From contig CAUYUJ010003402.1 of NCBI GenBank assembly GCA_963575745.1, positions 50,001-79,504 on the forward strand: DNA of 29,504 nt. The letters are read 5' to 3'. Under the pieces are notes generated by a model. It was not told where the DNA came from. It did not search any database and saw nothing but the letters and a program-made list of their open reading frames with translations. Source of the DNA: Prorocentrum cordatum (lineage: Eukaryota > Sar > Dinophyceae > Prorocentrales > Prorocentraceae). The stretch's first letter is position 1. Each line of letters starts with the position of its first letter. The position numbers and the translations under genes were made by a program. This document shows, one piece after another, positions 18,601-27,100 of the stretch.

Positions 18601-18782
18601 ATCGAAACCGTCGTTGGCAGACGTGGGCATGTCTACAGCCTTGCGTGATTGTTCGTTTGTCTTTTGATCCAGTTGCGCTGCCGCGCGAATCCGCCACCGC
18701 GCTTGGGGGCGTGTGGGCTCAGGGGCACGAGGGGTCGATGTCAGGGCTCGGGGGGACCAGAGGAGGTGGCTTGTATACGTAA
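15603..18782 (+). CDS. Type II membrane protein with glycosyltransferase-like lumenal domain, two or more exons
   Basis: Exon 1 15603-16654, intron 16655-18250, exon 2 from 18251; the open frame stops at 18782. In-frame starts are ATG 15603, 15693 and 15732; 15732 puts a short Arg-rich tail (MSTRPIRLCRKWGRRCG) before a membrane span (about residues 18-40) and is preferred topologically. A Ser/Gln-rich stem follows, then the domain: AAAFCFFGYPRSFLLPAVHM, SIRRNLVDAFGAPRSDVFW and LWQQQLAKSACFRLIVEEEA in exon 1, and AAADVFVSRPDMAWIRRFPS, VRDWFHMIPRNYAEGVF and ETFMASRYLDRGIDVRF in exon 2. This order (G.PRSFL, S.RRNL, RPD, then a W...PR..A block) is one I recall from uncharacterised algal proteins resembling glycosyltransferases; the activity is unproven. 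The intron is GT-AG and phase-compatible (phase 2). The exons are lower in GC than their surroundings, and a DinoSL relic lies upstream. A GTAAGT at 18779 could splice to a further exon at 18943. Confidence 0.68.
16840..17110. repeat. Degenerate GGGGCC(GT)CCTGG-type repeat
   Basis: Repeated short blocks such as CTTGGGGCC, GGGGCCGTCCTGG, TTCGGGGCCTGG and TCTTGGGGGCCTC about every 25-40 bases. Related blocks occur at 1316-1445, 17990-18080 and 19905-19990. It looks like a dispersed, decayed minisatellite family within introns and intergenic DNA. Confidence 0.55.
17228..17516 (+). repeat. Diverged direct duplication about 201 bp apart
   Basis: Copy 1 17228-17316 and copy 2 17429-17516 share GGCATC.ACA.ATCTTGC, GTCTGGCAGG or GTGTGGCAGG, CACGT.TCA.T and CCCCTGC in order. 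Inside the predicted intron. Confidence 0.75.
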
Positions 18783-18942
18783 GTGGTTTGTGTTTGTTCT
18801 GCGAAAAAGATGAGACCCGGGAACTTGGTCTAACAAGTGAACGGCTGCTATTCTCAATGCGCCGGGGTGCCCTATTTATTCGTTGGTTAACGGGCAGCGA
18901 AGCGAATCAATCAGTCAAGGTCCCGACACATTGCGCAGCAAG

Positions 18943-19273
18943 CGAGGTGGCGGATAGGGCGCAGCAGCGGTTCTATACACCAGGTGAATGGGGATGCGCG
19001 GGCCAACTTGGGTGTGATGATATAGCTTTGTTGACTCCGAATGCCTCACGTGCGCGTGTCGAAGAATGGCATTCAAACCCAATGTGCGACGGGCCCTGCC
19101 ACAATGGAGTAGTTTCGGGCAAGTTAGGTTCACCACTCGCTTTGCAACAGTGCGAAACTTCTCTCAGAGGAAAACGTATCATCCAGTACGGATGGGAGGA
19201 TGGGGCACCACGGAGGTTTCATTTGAAATGCATTCGATGTGTGGAACCGTGTTTTAAACGGGGACCAATGTGA
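18943..19273 (+). CDS. Candidate exon, Cys-containing, possibly 3' part of the upstream gene
   Basis: Acceptor GCAGCAAG resembles the CGCAAG acceptor of the upstream intron. Joining donor GTAAGT at 18779 to 18943 keeps the phase. The frame reads EVADRAQQRFYTPGEW, LGCDDIALLTPNASRARVEE, PMCDGPCHNG and later CIRCVEPCFKRGPM before TGA. The cysteines are closely spaced near the end, as in secreted or lumenal proteins. Low local GC matches the upstream exons. If correct, the upstream protein gains about 110 residues; the piece could equally be an unrelated exon. Confidence 0.35.
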
Positions 19274-19436
19274 GCGTCGATTACGGACGAATCTACCGCA
19301 TGCGTTGCCAGAAGTAAGGGGGACCTTGTGCTTTTGGTTTGTTCCTGAGTCCACGTCTCTGGTCTGGTCCTTGCCCTGGGTAAGTTCTTGCGCAGACGTT
19401 TGGCAGCCCTCGAACAATTGACCGTTGTGCTCGCAG

Positions 19437-19826
19437 GACGTAGGAGGGTACAATCAGGGGGATGAGGAGAATGTGGACGAGCACGAAGTCTGGAGGGGGT
19501 TAGCAGGAGCACCGGGTCCGCGGGCCTGCAGACAGGCGATGGGAGCCTCTCTGCAGGCCGCAGCAGCCCGTCAGCCCCACCGGGCGGGAGAGCCTCAGCA
19601 GAGCCCCGACGATCCAGAACACGCCCTGCAGGAGTGTGGCCTTCGCTGCAACGTGGCCTGCCTGGGTGCTGCCCCATGCCCGGGCGGTCCCCAGGATTCT
19701 GCGCGGAGGCACTCGCGGCCTCCAGAGCAGCTCTCGCGAGCCCCTGGGGGGGGGGGGAGCCCAGAGAGCTGCGGACGCTTGGGGCCAGGAGCGCCCGCGG
19801 CAACCTTCAATGCGTCCCGCACGTGA
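19437..19826 (+). CDS. Possible exon, unknown product
   Basis: A TGCTCGCAG acceptor is followed by DVGGYNQGDEENVDEHEVWR, an acidic, protein-like start, then an Ala/Gln/Pro-rich stretch (ASLQAAAARQPHRAGEPQQS) to a TGA at 19824-19826. The later part coincides with CTGCAGGC-type repeats and several CCTGGG blocks, so only the first 25-30 codons look credible. No domain was recognised. Confidence 0.25.
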   Translation, partial: DVGGYNQGDEENVDEHEVWRGLAGAPGPRACRQAMGASLQAAAARQPHRAGEPQQSPDDPEHALQECGLRCNVACLGAAPCPGGPQDSARRHSRPPEQLSRAPGGGGSPESCGRLGPGAPAATFNASRT

Positions 19827-19829
19827 ACG

Positions 19830-20255
19830 GCGCTGCCGTCTTTTTGGCATCTCCTGTGCAGGATTTTGCTTCTGTTCGTTTCCCTCTCCTCCACGCCCTG
19901 ACGAGACTCGTGGGGCCGTCCTGGGGCTCTCTTGGGGCTGGTCCCAGCCCGTCCGTGGGCTTCGTCCGGGGATTCTCTGGGCCCATACAAACCGCACGGC
20001 GTCGGATTAGGCTGGTCAGACCAAGAGGGCTGTGATTCACGAGCCTCCATGCGTACTTTGTCGCTTCCCTTCCTCTCATCTTGTCGTAATGTACAATATT
20101 GGGTCAAGGAGGGGCCGCTTGCCTCGTTCCTGGTCTGCGCAACGGATGCATGCAATAGGGAATGTGCCAAGTTGCAACTTCCCCCCCGCATGCTGGAATC
20201 CTAAGTGCTTGTTGCTCCTTTTCCATCCGCGTCGCATTCCTTCTCCTCCCGTACA
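19830..20255. other. No supported gene
   Basis: Contains another GGGGCCGTCCTGGGG block (19911-19985) of the dispersed degenerate repeat and otherwise unique sequence without a credible frame. Confidence 0.4.
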
Positions 20256-20474
20256 TCCACCACTCCACATGCACGACACATGCACATGCACATCCACATC
20301 CACATCCACATGCGCACACACACAAACATACACACAAGCACACACACACACGCACCATACACACGCGCACCACACACACACCCATACACGTCAACCAAGA
20401 CATACACGCACATACCAACTTTTCTTACTCGTACACATATCCATGCACATTCAAAAGTACACACACACACACCG
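20256..20474. repeat. CA-rich compound microsatellite
   Basis: ACATGC/ACATCC hexamers (20270-20312) followed by (CA)n with CATACA, CGCA and CCATAC interruptions, and a final (CA)n at 20459-20471 abutting the next minisatellite. Confidence 0.95.
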
Positions 20475-21299
20475 TCCAGGGCGCCCTGGGCGTGGCAGGG
20501 ATGGCCTTTCCTCGCCCCAGAATGGGTTCGCACGGTGTGCGGTGTCTAGGCGTTTCACCGTCCAGGGCGGGGCGGGGATGGAATTTCTTCGCCACAAGCG
20601 GTGGTGCGCATGGAATATGCGTTTCGTCATCCAGGGCGTGGCAGGTGTGGCACTTTCTCGCCACCAGAGGGTGTGTGTGTGTAGGGGATGCGGTTTTTTC
20701 CCATGTCACCGTCAATGGCGCGGCAGGGGTTGCACTGCCGCACCGCCAGAAGGGGATGCGAACGGGGTGCGGGCTCTATGCATTTCACCGTCCAAGTGCG
20801 TGGCAAGGGTCGGCATTGCCTCGCCACCATAGGGAATGCGCACGGGGTGCGGCTTCTACGCGTTTCACCGTCCAAGGCGTGCCAAGGGTTGACAGTTCCT
20901 CGCCACCAGAGGGGGTTGCACGGGATGCGGCCTCTATGCGTCTCACCGTCCATGTACGTGGCAAGGGTTGGCATTGCCTCGCCACCATGACCATAGGGGA
21001 TGCGCACGGGGTGCGGCTTCTACGCGTTTTTACAATCCAAGACGTGCCAAGGGTTGACAGTTTCTCGCCACTAGGCGGGGTTGCACGGGGTGCTGCCTCT
21101 ATGCGTTTCACCTTCCATGTGCGTGGCAAGGGTTTGCATTGCCTCGCCACCAGAGGGGTTGCAGTCGGGATGCTTCACCGTCATCGCGCGGCAGGGGTTG
21201 CTTCGCCACCAGAGAGAGTGTGTAGTGGTTGCGTTCTCCGTCCGCCTCACCGTCCAGGATGTGGTAGGAGTGGCATTTCCAGGGGTGGTTTTTCCTCAG
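20474..21299 (+). repeat. Minisatellite, 11 copies of a roughly 79-bp unit
   Basis: Units begin CACCGTCC(A/C) at 20474, 20556, 20628, 20707, 20786, 20866, 20944, 21031, 21109, 21176 and 21248. Shared blocks: CACCGTCCA, CGTGGCA.GGGT, TCGCCACCA, GATGCGCACGGGGTGCGG and CTATGCG. Central copies alternate between a GTGGCAAGGGT/GGCATTGCC type and a GTGCCAAGGGTTGACAGT type, giving a dimer of about 158-165 bp. It runs up to the TTTTTCCTCAG acceptor of the next exon. Confidence 0.95.
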
Positions 21300-22228
21300 G
21301 ACCAGGGGGCGCGCGCAGGGGGTGCGACGACGGGGGCAGCAGGAGGGAGAGGGAACGGGATGGAAACGGCGAGGAGGACCACTCGGAGAGGGGCGGGGAA
21401 GCGGACCACGTGGATGCGGACTACAACAATTTGGTCCGACTTGGAAGTCTGGGCCCGAACGTTCTCGTCGACCGAGCCAACGAGTTGCCCGAGCCGCCCG
21501 CCGATGTCCCCCCGCCCCGCGCGCGAGCGCGATGCCGCGTGCGCGGCAGGGGGCGCGTCGTCGTCCACATCACAGCCAGTGGTGAGCTGCGAACAAGGCC
21601 CGCGGGGTCGGAGGCAGGAGTCGGGGGCTCAAGAATGGGGCCTCGGGGGCGGGGGCCCCACGCCCTTCCCATGCCTGCGCGAGGCTTCTCGTCGCAGCGG
21701 CAGGGTTCCCCTCAAAAGTCTGGTTACACCGCACCCCATGAGGGGTCACGGGGTCTGTTTTTGCGGGTTGCCATGGTGAGACATATGGAACACGATCTTT
21801 CAAGCTCTCTGGCCATGTCCTTGGGATGGTAACATGCTATATGTAGTTCCTGTTTTCCTGTCGTGCGGGATGATGTGTTCCTTCTGTTCTTTTCCCAGGG
21901 TCCTGGATGTTTTCTTGCCGGTATTGCTGCTTTCCTCAACGTGTGATGAAAGTTGGTCCCTGAGGAAACCCCAGGGTCCAGGATCCCTTTCCCCCAGAAC
22001 CCTTTGCTTGATGCTAAGAGGTTGCACCAGGGAACGCGGAGGGGGGAGGCGGCAGGCAGGGGGGGTCATCACGGGCAGGGAAGGTGCCTCTTGGCTCCAG
22101 GCCGCCCAAGTGGGGATGGAGGAGATGGGGATGCTCGGTCCGCATCCGATGCGTCGGCGATGCGGCGCGACCCGCAGCACGATTTTTCGCATCACGACGC
22201 GGCCGACGCATTGCCCATGTATCGGTGA
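21300..22228 (+). CDS. Two linked candidate exons of an unknown acidic/Arg-rich protein
   Basis: Exon a 21300-21581 follows GTTTTTCCTCAG and ends at GTGAGC; exon b 22101-22228 follows TTGGCTCCAG and ends at TGA. Both are in compatible phase (phase 1). Exon a reads GNGEEDHSERGGEADHVDAD, then YNNLVRLGSLGPNVLVDRAN, ELPEPPADVPPPRARAR and a basic tail. Exon b reads RPSGDGGDGDARSASDASAM, then RRDPQHDFSHHDAADALPMY and R. The product is hydrophilic with mixed composition and no recognised domain; exon b looks like a C terminus. The donor GTGAGC is the same hexamer as in the 3405-5998 model. Upstream exons were not found; the 79-bp minisatellite would be in the preceding intron. An alternative acceptor at 21895-21897 (TTTTCCCAG) is also good. 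Confidence 0.38.
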
Positions 22229-22991
22229 CGCGGTGCGATCTTACGACCACATCCAATCGGCTCCATTCTGGCGGCCTGCATGGGTTGCGCTCCAGACCTG
22301 CTTGGGGCCCTCTTGAGCGGTCATGGACCCGTCTTCCTCCTCCCTCCTCCCCCCCCGAGGGGGGGTATATAGCAAGCCAGCTTGGCGCCCTGCCTGAGTT
22401 CCCTGTGCTCCTTTGCAAGCGCACCCTCTACCTGTGTGGGGGTTGGGGCAAGCCACGAAGAGCCGTGCAGTGCGAGGCACAGAACTGGTAGTGGAGCGAG
22501 GAGGAGGACCAGAGTCAACCCAGGATGGGTGAACAATGCCGCAATGCGCACTCCCGTCCCAAGTCCACTCCGTAACAGTCGCTACAAGTATTCGTCTCCA
22601 TTGCGGGGAGAGCGCCCCCAAGAAAACGAATAGAGGTATGATGGCACTGTCCATGACGTGCCCAGCCATAGCTCCGTTCTGATTGTGGATGCCATGACAA
22701 CGGACACTCTAACTTACCATTGATTTAAACATGTGTTTACGATGTGTAAAACATGCCCTAGAACTGTTTCAAACGTGTTTGTGACAGATTTCAACCATGT
22801 GTGAAGCATGTTGGCCCTTGGCATCGCTCGGGCGTGTGCATTTTTCTCGGCGAGGACCAACGAAGAGCACCCTGGATCATCGAGCAAGAAGAACACGCAC
22901 AAAACCGTACAACGCACTGGGAATGGACGTCCGAGCGACGGCAAGAGCCCGCCTCTATCCTTGTAGCTGTTTAACGCTTTTCGGTGCGACC
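22229..22991. other. No supported gene
   Basis: Unique sequence of moderate GC. At about 22725-22812 short palindromic units of the type AAACATGTGTTT / AAACGTGTTTGTG / ACCATGTGTGAAGCATG recur. A minus-strand frame (22551-22321) begins with a hydrophobic signal-like stretch but has no supporting splice sites or domain. Confidence 0.4.
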
Positions 22992-23225
22992 GTGCGCGGC
23001 GCTAAGGCGCGCCAGCCCCGTTTTGAAAACGGCCAGCCCTCCATCGTCGTGATGGTTGTAAGCTTCTGGGTCGACTGAGCGCGGCGTTCAGGCGCGAAAC
23101 CCATTTTGAGATCGACCAGCCTTCATTTTTGCAACTACAAGCTCTGACTACGATTGTGCGTGGCGCTGATACAGGGGCCTTCTATTGAAGACTGTAGGCC
23201 GTCCATCCGTATGGCCGTTAGAGTG
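22992..23225 (+). repeat. Three diverged tandem copies of an approximately 80-85 bp unit
   Basis: Units start GTGCGCGGCGCTAAGG (22992), GAGCGCGGCGTTCAGG (23077) and GTGCGTGGCGCTGATA (23156). Copies 1 and 2 also share GGCGCG, CCCNTTTTGA, CCAGCC.TCAT and a TACAAGCT or TGTAAGCT block. Copy 3 is more eroded. Confidence 0.7.
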
Positions 23226-23723
23226 TACACATCTTCGTGGTAGTAAGCTGGCAGGATCTCGTAAGCCGTCCGGCCCAGCCTACGCCTGCTGGTGCGACAG
23301 GAGGGAGGTTATTTGTAAGGAAGAAGGATTGAAAAGAAGGGAGGATGACACCAGGGCTTGACCCAGACCCGTCCGTGGCTCCAGCTCCAGAAGGAGTTTG
23401 TGGAGGGAGGAGTAGGAGGAGGGACGAAGGGGAATAGGCGGAGGAGGAGGAGGATCTCGAGTGTTACCGAGGAGACCCGAATGCGCCAGATCTTTTTCAA
23501 TTGTTTGGTAGCCTTCGGAGAAGGAGGAGGAGAGGGAGGGGGAAGGAACACACACACACACACATCGTGAGCTTGGGAGGGGAAAGGGGAGACGGGGGTA
23601 TGGGTGGAGGCAGGTGGAGTGAGGGGGCGGGCGAAGTCGAGGACAAAGGCGACCGGGTTGAAGGGCTAATACAGGCTGACAGGAGACCAGAGCGGGGAGT
23701 TGTAGGGAGAGGGGGAGTCGGAG
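23226..23723. other. Purine-rich stretch, no supported gene
   Basis: Long GGA/GAG-rich plus strand (23290-23720) with a short (CA)n at about 23549-23564. Frames on both strands are compositionally biased (Gly/Arg/Glu on plus; Pro/Leu/Ser on minus). Confidence 0.5.
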
Positions 23724-23906
23724 TTGGAGTCGCAAGCCTTGGCAGCAGTCAGTCCCCTCCTCCACGCGACACGGGACTCGGCTCGCCTCAATATCGAGTT
23801 GGTGGATGTTGGCGATAGTAGCTGCATTACCGTGGACAGCCTGCAGGACCCTTGGTTTGTTGACCCTATGGTATGGGACAGCGTCAGCTCGATGCCAAGC
23901 TTCTGA
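23724..23906 (+). CDS. Short unassigned open frame next to the satellite
   Basis: Residues after the start include RDSARLNIELVDVGDSSCIT and VDSLQDPWFVDPMVWDSV before a TGA, a well-mixed composition unlike neighbouring repeat-derived frames. The next frame (23873 onward) continues with RREVMALRPITPYSWEAVVS, so this may be a decayed or frameshifted gene fragment ending near 24050. I do not recognise the family; a retroelement fragment is possible. Confidence 0.25.
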   Translation: MESQALAAVSPLLHATRDSARLNIELVDVGDSSCITVDSLQDPWFVDPMVWDSVSSMPSF

Positions 23907-24119
23907 CGAAAAAACACGTAGTGGAACGGAGGGAGGTTATGGCTCTCAGGCCCATCACTCCCTACTCTTGGGAAGCCGTAGTATCTAAAGGCTGCCGCCT
24001 CTGCCGCCGACCCCAGATCGGGGCGATGCGTGTAGGTTTGAGCTGCTCTGGTGTTCAGAGCTTGCTTGGCGTCGCCGAGGCCGCCATTGCTGTTGCGGTT
24101 GCTCTCGCCACGGGTTGTG

Positions 24120-27100
24120 CAAGATGTCAGAGGCCTCAGGGGGGCTGGGAATGTCAGACGCGGTGGGGGCGCGGTAAGGGGTTCCGGCGAGGATTTTGCA
24201 GGGTGGGTGAAAGCTATGCCCAGACGCCTCAGGGGGGCTGGGAGTGTCAGACGCGGCGGGGGCGCAGTGAGGGGTCCCGGCGAGGATTTTGCAGGGTAGG
24301 TGGCTCCTAGATACCTATGGCCAGAGATGTCAGGGGGGCTGGGAATGTCAGACGCGGCGGGGGCGCGGTGGAGCCCGGCGAGCATTTCGCAGGGTCGGAG
24401 AAACCTATGCCGAGAGGCTTCAGGGGGGCTGGGAATGTCAGACGCGGTGGGGGCGCGGTGGGGGGTCCCGGCGAGGATTTTGCAGGGTGGGTGGCTCCTA
24501 GAAATCTAAGCTCAGAGGCCTCAGGGGGCTGGGAATGTCAGACGCGGTGGGGCGCGGTGGGGGGTCCCGGCGAGGATTTTGCAGGGTGGGTGGCTCCTAA
24601 AAACCTATGCCCAGAGGCCTCAGGGGGGCTGGGAATGTCAGACGCGGTGGGGGCGCGGTGGGGGGTCCCGGCGAGGATTTTGCAGGGTGGGTGGCTCCTA
24701 GAAACCTATGCCCAGAGGCCTCAGGGGGGCTGGGAATGTCAGACGCGGTGGGGGCGCGGTGGGGCGTCCCGGCGAGGATTTGGCAGGGTGGGTGATAGCT
24801 GTGCCCAGATGCCTCAGGGGGGCTGGGTCAGACGCGGCGGGGGCGCGGTGGGGGGTCCCGGCGAGGATTTTGCAGGGTGGGTGGCTCCTAGAAACCTATG
24901 CCCAGATGCTTCGGAGGGGCTGGGAATGTCAGACGCGGTGGGAGCGCGGTGGGGGGTCCCGGCGAGGATTTTGCAGGGTGGGTGGCTCCTAGAAACCTAT
25001 GGACAGAGGCCTCAGGGAGCTGAGAATGTCAGACGCGGCGGGGGCGCGGTGGGGGGTCCCGGCGAGGATTTTGCAGGGTGGGTGGCTCCTAAAAACCTAT
25101 GCCCAGAGACTTCAGGGGGGCTGGGAATGTCACACGCGGTGGGGGGTCCCGGCGAGGATTTTGCAGGGTGGGTGGCTCCTAGAAACCTATGCCCAGAGGC
25201 CTCAGGAGGGCTGGGAATGTCAGACGCGGTGTCCCGGCGAGGATGTTGCAGGGTGGGTGGCTCCTAGAAACCTATGCCCAGAGGCTTCAGGGGGGCTGGG
25301 AATGTCAGACGCGGTGGGGGCGCGGTGAGGGGTCCCGGCGAGGATTTTGCAGGGTGGGTGGCTCCTAGAAACGTATGCCCAGAGGCCTCAGGGGGGCTGG
25401 GAATGTCAGACGCGGTGGGGGCGCGGTAGGGGGTTCCGGCGAGGATTTTGCAGGGTGGGTGAAAGCTATGCCCAGAGGCCTCAGGGGGGCTGGGGGTGTC
25501 AGACGCGGTGGCGCGCGGGGGGTCCCGGCGAGGATTGCAGGGTAGGTGGCTCCTAGAACCTATGGCCGGAGACGTCAGGGGGGCTGGGAATGTCAGACGC
25601 GGTGGGGGCGCGGTGGGGCTCCCAGCGAGGATTTTGCATGGTGGGAGAAACCTATGCCCAGAGGCTTCAGGGGGGCTGGGAATGTCAGACGCGGTGGGGG
25701 CGCGGTGGGGGGTCCCGGCGAGGATTTGCAGTGTAGGTGGCTCCTAGAAACCTATAGCCAGAGGCCTCAGGGGGGCTGGGAATGTCAGACGCGGTGGGGG
25801 CGCGGTGGGGGGTCCCGGCGAGGATTTTGCAGGGTGGGTGGCTCCTAGAAACCTATGCCCAGAGGCCTCAGGGGGGCTGGGAATGTCAGACGCGGTGGGG
25901 GCGCGGTGGGGGGTCCCGGCGAGGATTTTGCAGGGTGGGTGGTTCCTAGAAACCTATGCCCAGAGTCCTCAGGGGGGCTGGGAATGTCAGACGCGGTGGG
26001 GGCGCGGTGGGGCGTCCCGGCGAGGATTTGGCAGGGTGGGTGGCTCCTAGAAACCTATGCCCAGAAGCCTCAGGGGGGCTGGGAATGTCAGACGCGGTGA
26101 TGGCGCGGTGCGGGGTACCGACGAGGATTTTGCAGGTTGGGTGGCTCCTGAAACCTATGCCCAGGGACTTCAGGGGGGCTGGAATGTCAGTCGCGGTGGC
26201 GGCGCGGTGGGAGGTCCCGGCGAGGATTTTGCAGGGTGGGTGGCTCCTAGAAACCTATGCCCAGAGGCTTCAGAAGGCTGGGAATGTCACACGCGGTGGG
26301 GGCGCGGTGGGGGGTCCCGGCGAGGATTTTGCAGGGTGGGTGGCTCTCTCAAAAACCTACGCCCAGAGGCCTCAGGGGGGCTGGGAATGTCAGACGCGGT
26401 GGGGGCGCGGTGGGGGTGCCGGCGAGGATTTTGCAGGGTGGGTCTCCTAGAAACCTATGACGAAAGGCCTCAGGGGGGGTGGGAATGTCAGACGCGGTGT
26501 CCCGGCGAAGATTTTTCAGGGTGAGTGGCTCCTAGAAACCTATGCCCAGAGGCTTCAGGGGGGCTGGGAATGTCAGACGCGGTGGGGGCGCGGTGGGGGG
26601 TCCCGGCGAGGATTTTGCAGGGTGGGTGGCTCCTAGAAACCTATGCCCAGAGGCCTCAGGGGGCTGGGAATGTCAGACGCGGTGGGGGCGCGGTAGGGAG
26701 TTCCGGCGAGGATTTTGCAGGGTGGATGAAATCTATACCCAGAGGCCTCAGGGGGGCTGGGATTGTCAGACGCGGCGGGGCACGGTGGGTGGTCCCGGTG
26801 AGGATTTTGCAGGGTGGGTCGCTCCTAGAAACCTATGCCCAGAAGCTTCAGGAGGGCTGGAAATGTCAGACGCGGTGGGGGCGCGGTGGGGGGTCCCGGC
26901 GAGGATTTTGCAGGGTGGGTGGCTCCTAGAAATCTATGCCCAGAGGCCTCAGGGAGCTGGGAATGTCAGACGCGGTGGGGCGCGGTGGGGGGTGCCGGCG
27001 AGGATTTTGCAGGGTGGGTGAAAGCTATGCCAGAGGCTCAGGGGGGCTGGGAGTGTCAGACGCGTGTGGGCGCAGTGAGGGGTCCCGGCGAGGAATTTGG

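Noticed and set aside
22321-22551. Minus-strand frame with a signal-like N terminus
   Set aside because: Hydrophobic start only; no splice sites, no domain and antisense to all supported genes.
24317-25267. 316-codon open frame within the 101-bp satellite
   Set aside because: Frame stays open only because indels shift the stop-bearing phase; neighbouring units are open in other frames and the sequence is a simple tandem repeat.
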